Below, piece after piece: positions 58,927 to 64,000 of a stretch of 64,000 nt of DNA. The stretch's first letter is position 1; each line of letters opens with the position of its first letter. The stretch is taken from the NCBI GenBank assembly GCA_963703085.1, contig OY969789.1, forward strand, positions 2,232,001 to 2,296,000, read 5' to 3'. The notes beneath the pieces are model-generated. The model was not told where the DNA came from. It did no database searches and was given only the letters and a program-made list of their open reading frames with translations. Both the position numbers and the translations under genes were made by a program. This stretch comes from DATAEG01 sp963703085 (GTDB taxonomy: Bacteria > Actinomycetota > Actinomycetes > Mycobacteriales > Jatrophihabitantaceae).

Positions 58927-59979
58927 ATGCCGGACCCGACCCATCCCGAGCCGCCTCGATGGGCGGCCCCGGCGGCCGTGCCGAGCTGGCCGGCACCCGC
59001 GGCGACCGGCCGTCCTGCGCCGTCGGGTCGACGCCGCCGCGGGCGAGGTCGGCTCGCGGTGGCGGCGGTAGCTGCGCTGGCGGTCATCGCCGGAACTGTC
59101 GTCGGCGTGCGCGCGTTGGTGCAGGTGTTCAGCCCGACGGCAGTGGTTGCCGCGTACTTCCACGCGTTGCAGAGCGGCAATGCGCCGAAGGCGTTAGGGC
59201 TGGGCGGCGTGCCGGACGGCGACACTCATCTGCTCAGCTCGGCGGCGCTGCGGGTGCAGCAGAAGCTCGGCCCCATCCACGACGTCAAGATCAACGGCAG
59301 CACCGGCGACGACCGGCAGTCCCGAGTAGCCGTCAGCTATGGCGTCGGTGGTGCTGATCCGACGACCCGGAATGAGACGATCAGCCTGCACCGCAAGGGC
59401 AAAGGCTGGGAACTGGATCGAACCAGCTCGCGGGTCACCGTGCACGTCGGCGCCGCCGCGCACCGGGTGACCATCGGCGGTGGTGTCATCCCGTCGGGTC
59501 CGGTGCGGATGTTCCCGGGTGTGGTGCCGGTGCAGTTCGACACACCGGCCCTGCAGATCGGCGGCACGGCGGATTTGGTCTCACTGAGCGCCGATTCGGA
59601 CGTGGATGTCCAGGTCGGGCTGTCCGGCGCCGGTGCGAAGTCGCTCTCTGCCGGTATCGACGCCGCGGCCGCCCGCTGCCTCGGCCCGTCCGCCGCATCG
59701 GCCGTCTGCCCGTTCGCGCCGCAGCAGAGCCGGGCGGTGCCCGGGACCTTGCGCGGCACGATCAGCACGCCTCCGTCAGCGGATCCGCCGCGATTTCAAC
59801 TGGACCCGAACAGCCCCGACGGCCTGGTCTCGGTCACCGGCTCGTTCGTGGTGAGCGCCACCTGGACCTCGCTGGACTTCGAGAATCAACCGAAGGCGAG
59901 CAAGGGCCGCATCGACATCGATTACAGCGCGCGGCAGTACGTGTCCCAGCCGGGCACCGTCGAGTGGGTGTCGCCATGA
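58927..59979 (+). CDS. membrane-anchored protein coupled to mycosin
   Basis: 350 residues. A proline-rich cytoplasmic N-terminus (about 40 residues) is followed by one membrane helix (LAVAAVAALAVIAGTVVGV) and an external region beginning AVVAAYFHALQSGNAPKALG, which resembles the first helices of NTF2/DUF4878-like domains. Beta-rich sequence follows (VQVGLSGAGAKSLSAGIDAA; two cysteines in ARCLGPSAASAVCPF that could form a disulfide). No function is known. It overlaps the mycosin gene by 4 bp, so it may be a partner or substrate-like protein of that protease. Confidence 0.7.
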   Translation: MPDPTHPEPPRWAAPAAVPSWPAPAATGRPAPSGRRRRGRGRLAVAAVAALAVIAGTVVGVRALVQVFSPTAVVAAYFHALQSGNAPKALGLGGVPDGDTHLLSSAALRVQQKLGPIHDVKINGSTGDDRQSRVAVSYGVGGADPTTRNETISLHRKGKGWELDRTSSRVTVHVGAAAHRVTIGGGVIPSGPVRMFPGVVPVQFDTPALQIGGTADLVSLSADSDVDVQVGLSGAGAKSLSAGIDAAAARCLGPSAASAVCPFAPQQSRAVPGTLRGTISTPPSADPPRFQLDPNSPDGLVSVTGSFVVSATWTSLDFENQPKASKGRIDIDYSARQYVSQPGTVEWVSP

Positions 59980-61352
59980 CCGCTGTGCGCCGGCTCGTCG
60001 CGGCGCTGTTGGTGACCGGGCTGACCGCCTTCGGGTTGGCGCTGGTCGCACCGTCCGCCGCTGCGGCACCGGGGCCGGCGGCGTATCCGGAGTACTGGTG
60101 GGACCAGTGGGGGATCCCGGCATTGTGGGCGGCTGGTCATCGCGGCAACGGCATCACCGTCGCCATCGTCGACAGCGGCGTGCAGCGGATCCCAGAGCTG
60201 GCCGCGTCGCTGAAACCGGGCGTCGATCTCACCGGACTCGGCGGGAACGGCCAGACCGATCGGACCGCGGAGGCGTTCTCGCACGGCACCGCGATGGCCT
60301 CGATCGTCGCCGCACGCAACGGCCCGCAGGGCATGTCCGGGGTGGCGCCCAGCGCTTCGATCCTGCCGATCGCGATTCCACTGCAGGGCGTCCGGTCGAC
60401 GAGCGATACCGACCGCACCGCCGATGCCATCGACTACGCGGCGGACCATGGAGCGAACATCATCAGCATGTCCTTCGGTGCGCCGCGCGACCCGAAGGAG
60501 GATGCACAGGAGCCGTGTCGGCCGGAAGTGCAGGCTGCGGTGTTCCGGGCATTGCTCAAGGGGGCGTTGCTCGTGGCCGCCAGCGGCAACTCCGGCGTAA
60601 GCAGTCCGGTGGAGGACCCGAGCGTGTGCCTCGGTGTCATCTCTGTCGCCGCCGTCGACTCCAGCCGGGCGGTGGCCCCGTTCTCCTCGCGGCACCGGTA
60701 CGTCACGGTCGCTGCGCCGGGTGTGCAGGTGCTGTCCTTGAACCGGGCCGGCCTGCTGTACGTCGGGGACGGGACGTCGCAGGCCGCGGCATTGGCCAGC
60801 GGTGCGCTGGCGCTGATCTGGTCAGCGCACCCGAAGGAGAGCAATCGGCAGATCGCCGCCCGGCTGATGGCCGGGCTGAGTGACGCCGGACCGAAGGGCC
60901 GCGACAGCAGTTACGGCTACGGAATCGTCAACGCCGGACGGTCCGCCGGTGCCGCCCTCACCGCCGCCGCGCCGAACCCGGTGTTCCGCGCCGCCGACCC
61001 TTACCTGCAGTCATTGACCCGTGCGCAGAAGCCGTTGCCGCCGCCGGAACCCGCGGCCCCGACCACCCCGGGCAAGGTGGTGCGGACGGCGGCGTCGCCG
61101 CGCTCCACCACGATTCGGGCGGCCGCCGGCTTCGCGGTCGCCGGCCTCGCCCTGCTCGTCCTGCTGATCGCGCTCTGGCCGCGCCGCGGGCTGGCCGCCG
61201 ATGCGGCGGCGCAGCCACCGGCCCCGATCCCGCCGGGCCGGCAGCAACCACTGCCCGCGCAGGTGTCGGCGCCGATCCCCGGCGGCCGCTGGCAACGACC
61301 GCCTCCCCCGCCCACCGAGGGATGGCCACCCCGACCGGGTCAGTTCGGCTGA
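59976..61352 (+). CDS. mycosin-like S8 serine protease (MycP family)
   Basis: 458 residues. A signal peptide (LVAALLVTGLTAFGLALVAP) precedes a subtilisin domain whose triad lies in VAIVDSGV (Asp), AFSHGTAMASIVAA (His) and GDGTSQAAALASGALALIWS (Ser), with oxyanion Asn in VAASGNSGVS. The C-terminal helix FAVAGLALLVLLIALWP is followed by a cytoplasmic proline-rich tail. Signal peptide, protease and C-terminal anchor are the mycosin arrangement, which caps type VII secretion systems. No ESX membrane core is beside it; it overlaps the upstream membrane protein gene by 4 bp and the convergent leuA by 13 bp. Confidence 0.88.
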   Translation: MTAVRRLVAALLVTGLTAFGLALVAPSAAAAPGPAAYPEYWWDQWGIPALWAAGHRGNGITVAIVDSGVQRIPELAASLKPGVDLTGLGGNGQTDRTAEAFSHGTAMASIVAARNGPQGMSGVAPSASILPIAIPLQGVRSTSDTDRTADAIDYAADHGANIISMSFGAPRDPKEDAQEPCRPEVQAAVFRALLKGALLVAASGNSGVSSPVEDPSVCLGVISVAAVDSSRAVAPFSSRHRYVTVAAPGVQVLSLNRAGLLYVGDGTSQAAALASGALALIWSAHPKESNRQIAARLMAGLSDAGPKGRDSSYGYGIVNAGRSAGAALTAAAPNPVFRAADPYLQSLTRAQKPLPPPEPAAPTTPGKVVRTAASPRSTTIRAAAGFAVAGLALLVLLIALWPRRGLAADAAAQPPAPIPPGRQQPLPAQVSAPIPGGRWQRPPPPPTEGWPPRPGQFG

Positions 61353-63085
61353 CGGGCCACCCGGTTGAGGCCGCTGATCACCGCGCGCAGCGATGCAGCG
61401 ACGATCGATTCACTGACACCGACTCCCCACAGCACCCGGTCGCCGATCTCGAGTTCGAGGTAGGAGGCCGCTTCGGAGTCGCGGCCGCTGGTGAGGGCAT
61501 GCTCGGCGTAGTCGAGCACCCGCACCTGCGACCCGTCCCCGGTCAGGTCAGCAGCGGACAGCGCCGAGCAGAACGCGTCGATCGGGCCGTTGCCGATCCC
61601 GCTGATCTGGTGATCGACGCCCTGCACGGATACCACTGCGGTCACCCGCTCCACGTCGTCCTCGCTGCTGCTGGAGAACTTGCGCAGCTCGAACGCGCCG
61701 CGAGCCAGGAACTCCTCGTGGAAGATCGACCACATCTGTTCGGCGTCGACTTCGCCGCCCTCACCGTCGGTGAAGCGCTGGATCACCTGGCTGAACTCGA
61801 TCTGCAACCGTCGCGGAAGGTCGAGCGAGTGCTCGGTCTTCATGATGTAGGCGACGCCGCCCTTACCGGACTGGGAATTCACCCGGATGACCGCTTCGTA
61901 GGAGCGACCCACGTCCTTCGGATCGATCGGCAGGTACGGCAGCTGCCACGGCATCTGCCCGACCGGTGTGCCGGTCTGCGCAGCGCGCTTCTCCAGATCC
62001 TCGAAGCCCTTGTTGATGGCGTCCTGGTGCGAGCCGGAGAAGGACGTGTACACCAAGTCACCGGCGTACGGGTGCCGCTCATGCACGCCGATGCGGTTGC
62101 AGTACTCCGCGGTGCGCCGGATTTCGTCGATGTCGCTGAAGTCGATCATCGGGTCGATGCCCTGGCTGTAGAGGTTCAGGCCCAAGGTGACCAGGTCGAC
62201 ATTGCCGCTGCGCTCGCCGTTGCCGAACAGGCAGCCTTCGATGCGCTGCGCACCGGCCAGCACGGCCAGCTCGGCATCGGCGGTCGCGGTACCCCGGTCG
62301 TTGTGGGTGTGCACCGAGAGCGAGACGAACTCCCGCCGCGACAGGTGACGGGACATCCACTCGATCTGGTCGGCATAGACGTTGGGCGTCGAGCGTTCGA
62401 CGGTGCACGGCAGGTTCAGCACGATCTCGCGCTCGGCGTCGGGCTGCCACACATCCATCACCGCCTCGCAGATGTCCAAGGAGAAATCGAGCTCGGTGTC
62501 CATGAAAATCTCGGGGGAGTACTCCAGGCCGAACTGGGTGCCGTCCAGGTAGTACTCGGCGAACTTCATGATGTGTTGGATGCCGTGCACGGCAACGGCC
62601 TGGCACTCGCTGCGCCCGTCGCCCGGGAAGCCGAACACGACCCGGCGGAACACCGGTGCCGCCGCGTTGTACATGTGCACCGTCGCGCGAGATGCGCCGA
62701 TGAGGGACTGCACAGTGCGCTCGATGAGGTCTTCCCGGGCCTGCGTCAGCACCGAGATGCAGACGTCGTCGGGCACCTTGCCGTCCTCGATCAGCTCGCG
62801 CACGAAGGCGAAGTCGGTTGCACTCGCTGCCGGGAAGCCGACCTCGATTTCCTTGTAGCCCATCCGGACGAGCAGATCGAACATGGCGTGTTTGCGCGCC
62901 GAGTTCATCGGGTCGATCAGGGCCTGGTTGCCGTCGCGCAGGTCGGTGGACAGCCATCGCGGTGCCTGCTCGATGCGGCGCGACGGCCACTGTCGGTCCG
63001 GTAAGTCGACCTGCGGGAAGCGGGCGTAGCGGTGAAAGGGCATACCCGAGGACTGGGCGACGACGTGCGGATTGCTGGTGCTCAT
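61340..63085 (-). CDS. leuA: 2-isopropylmalate synthase
   Basis: 581 residues. The catalytic motif WLSTDLRDGNQALIDPM is at the start of the HMGL-like TIM barrel, followed by MGYKEIEVGFPAASATDFAF, the metal histidines in SLSVHTHNDRGTATADAEL, and GCLFGNGERSGNVDLVTLG. The C-terminal LeuA regulatory domain (about residues 440-575) is the leucine-feedback site. It commits 2-oxoisovalerate and acetyl-CoA to leucine synthesis. It is expressed behind a leucine-codon leader peptide. Its 3' end overlaps the mycosin gene by 13 bp. Confidence 0.96.
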   Translation of the reverse strand: MSTSNPHVVAQSSGMPFHRYARFPQVDLPDRQWPSRRIEQAPRWLSTDLRDGNQALIDPMNSARKHAMFDLLVRMGYKEIEVGFPAASATDFAFVRELIEDGKVPDDVCISVLTQAREDLIERTVQSLIGASRATVHMYNAAAPVFRRVVFGFPGDGRSECQAVAVHGIQHIMKFAEYYLDGTQFGLEYSPEIFMDTELDFSLDICEAVMDVWQPDAEREIVLNLPCTVERSTPNVYADQIEWMSRHLSRREFVSLSVHTHNDRGTATADAELAVLAGAQRIEGCLFGNGERSGNVDLVTLGLNLYSQGIDPMIDFSDIDEIRRTAEYCNRIGVHERHPYAGDLVYTSFSGSHQDAINKGFEDLEKRAAQTGTPVGQMPWQLPYLPIDPKDVGRSYEAVIRVNSQSGKGGVAYIMKTEHSLDLPRRLQIEFSQVIQRFTDGEGGEVDAEQMWSIFHEEFLARGAFELRKFSSSSEDDVERVTAVVSVQGVDHQISGIGNGPIDAFCSALSAADLTGDGSQVRVLDYAEHALTSGRDSEAASYLELEIGDRVLWGVGVSESIVAASLRAVISGLNRVARQPN

Positions 63086-63206
63086 GAGGTGCTGCTCCTG
63101 ACCGGTAGAACGGGATCCGGTCGGCGCAGCCTTACGTCCCGCGACGAGGGCCGACCGGTGGTTACCGGTTCTCGTCGCGGCGGCGAAGGAGCAGCGCGCG
63201 CAGCAT
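63086..63206 (-). promoter_or_regulatory. leuA leader: LEU-type attenuator
   Basis: Between the leader peptide and leuA the minus strand can form a long hairpin with perfect 10-bp arms CCGCGACGAG/CTCGTCGCGG (63139-63148 and 63171-63180). Inside it ACCGGT occurs twice (63154-63159, 63164-63169). A third ACCGGT (63101-63106) directly adjoins the leuA SD CAGGAG (63095-63100). Pairing of the self-complementary ACCGGT copies would block the ribosome site as in a pseudoknot. Stalling at leader Leu codons would disrupt the arm that the leader itself covers. This agrees with the leuA LEU element reported for actinobacteria. Confidence 0.75.
63162..63206 (-). CDS. leuA leader peptide
   Basis: A 14-residue frame MLRALLLRRRDENR ending in TAA, with GAGGG 7 nt before the ATG. 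Four of the 14 codons are Leu (CTG, CTG, CTC, CTT), three in tandem, which is the sensing signal of leucine attenuation. Its last codons and stop lie within the attenuator hairpin. Confidence 0.8.
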   Translation of the reverse strand: MLRALLLRRRDENR

Positions 63207-63268
63207 GATGGCCCTCAGCCTAGCCCACCGAGGGAGGCAGAAAGAAGCCGAGCCGATCGGCACCGGGG

Positions 63269-64000
63269 TCACGGATGTCCGGTGGCGATATGGATCTGCA
63301 CCTCGACGCCGTCGGGATCGGTCACCCGGAGTCTCGGTACGCCCCGGTCGTCCACTCGGGCATCCGGATAGCCGGCCGCGACCAGTTGACCAGTCAACGC
63401 GTCCAGGTCGTGGTGAGTCTCGAAGCTGAGCTCGACGAGAGCCGGTGGTGCCGCCGGGTTGTCCACCGACACCGGACCGGCGGGCACTCCGTCGGGACCC
63501 GGCGGGTGCAACCCGATCGTTCCGGCAGCCGGCCGCTGCCCGTCCAGCGGCTGGAAGTGCGCACTGCCGCCCGGCCGCGGACGGAACCCCAGTGACGTGT
63601 AGAAGGCCGAATCGGTTGCGAAGTCGGCGCTGAACCGAATCGCCAGCACGTTGAGGTCGTTCGGCGCCGGGTCGTGTGCCTGGTAGCCGTAGAGGTCGCG
63701 TTGCCGCTCGTTGATCCAGATCCCGTCGCCGTGCGGGTCGCGGATCGCCGCGTGCCGCCCGTACGACTCGTCCCAGTGAATGCTGTCGAGGCCGGCTTCG
63801 GCCAAGCCGTCAACCGTCGTGTCGAGATCGCTGACCTCGAAGCCCAACTCGACCTGACCGGCGGCAAGCCCGATGAATGACGAGGCTGTCCGGTGCAGCA
63901 TCACCAACCCGGCACCGGCTACGTAGTCGACGAACCTGTCGTCCGCAGTCGTGATGCGCCGAGACAGCCCGAGCGCGTCGAAGAATGCCGCCAACCGGGG
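63269..64000 (-). CDS. VOC/glyoxalase superfamily protein (cut by window end)
   Basis: The frame is open through the window end, so the N-terminus is missing. About 243 residues hold two betaalphabetabetabeta modules: VDYVAGAGLVMLHRTASSFI with LGFEVSDLDTTVDGLAEAGL, and VLAIRFSADFATDSAFYTSL with ALVELSFETHHDLDALTGQL. The double domain suggests a bleomycin-resistance or dioxygenase-like fold; the canonical metal His/Glu positions are only partly kept, so it may not be catalytic. It is downstream of nothing visible and reads toward leuA's promoter. Confidence 0.8.
   Translation of the reverse strand, partial: PRLAAFFDALGLSRRITTADDRFVDYVAGAGLVMLHRTASSFIGLAAGQVELGFEVSDLDTTVDGLAEAGLDSIHWDESYGRHAAIRDPHGDGIWINERQRDLYGYQAHDPAPNDLNVLAIRFSADFATDSAFYTSLGFRPRPGGSAHFQPLDGQRPAAGTIGLHPPGPDGVPAGPVSVDNPAAPPALVELSFETHHDLDALTGQLVAAGYPDARVDDRGVPRLRVTDPDGVEVQIHIATGHP

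Noticed and set aside
61322..63004. 560-codon plus-strand open frame opposite leuA
   Set aside because: Shadow of leuA; no domain and odd composition.

Overview
The window is a 64 kb chromosomal piece of a high-GC actinobacterium. Evidence: GC-rich codon use with many GTG starts, a mycobacteria-like XRE / heparin-binding-haemagglutinin / DUF2516 gene order, a mycosin-type subtilase, a DUF222-HNH (13E12-type) gene, and an actinobacterial leuA leader. The sequence alone does not fix the genus; a Mycobacteriales, Nakamurellales or Frankiales-like organism would fit.

Layout. 0-3.1 kb: the end of an FtsX-type permease and two ABC ATPases. 3.1-5.9 kb: a four-gene minus-strand operon (DUF6069-like membrane protein, frame-broken methyltransferase, DesK/DesR-like two-component pair) in which every junction is a 4-bp overlap. 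6-12.3 kb: a putative LCIB-type carbonic anhydrase, then an accessory-looking block: a secreted phospholipase D-fold protein, a tiny HTH protein with a striking ACTAGT repeat operator, a GNAT enzyme, an IS481-family element beside tRNA-Lys, and a secreted FN3-nuclease/phosphatase. 12.3-22.5 kb: MFS transporter, frame-broken DUF222-HNH gene, methyltransferases, membrane metallophosphoesterase, MMPL exporter, coiled-coil protein and glutathionyl-hydroquinone-reductase-like protein. 22.5-24.3 kb: XRE regulator with a perfect 20-bp palindrome, hbhA-like gene and DUF2516. 24.3-28.1 kb: a redox operon (DUF962, unknown, Zn-alcohol dehydrogenase, SDR, MBL). 28.2-31.4 kb: LysR with divergent cupin and PPOX genes, flanked by decayed fragments.

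31.4-41.2 kb is the most distinctive region, a surface-glycopolymer locus: two CDP-alcohol phosphatidyltransferases (one with a large extra N-terminal domain), a LicC-like nucleotidyltransferase, two Stealth sugar-phosphotransferases, a left-handed beta-helix acyltransferase, a DegT/DnrJ aminotransferase and a Gfo/Idh/MocA oxidoreductase. Together these suggest synthesis of a phosphodiester-linked cell-envelope polymer or phosphoglycolipid carrying an amino/acylamino sugar.

41.2-64 kb: an EccD-like fragment, a second two-component system, tRNA-Ser, SRP RNA, dnaX (with a frame break), an efflux/regulator block (two MFS, a DrrAB-like ABC exporter, an AfsR-like regulator), a DNA ligase, a DUF2207 protein, ybaB-recR, a membrane protein coupled to a mycosin, leuA with a leucine-codon leader and a potential SD-sequestering fold, and a partial VOC protein.

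Several genes carry single-base frame breaks, including the normally essential dnaX. Some may be assembly errors, and this should be checked before calling pseudogenes.
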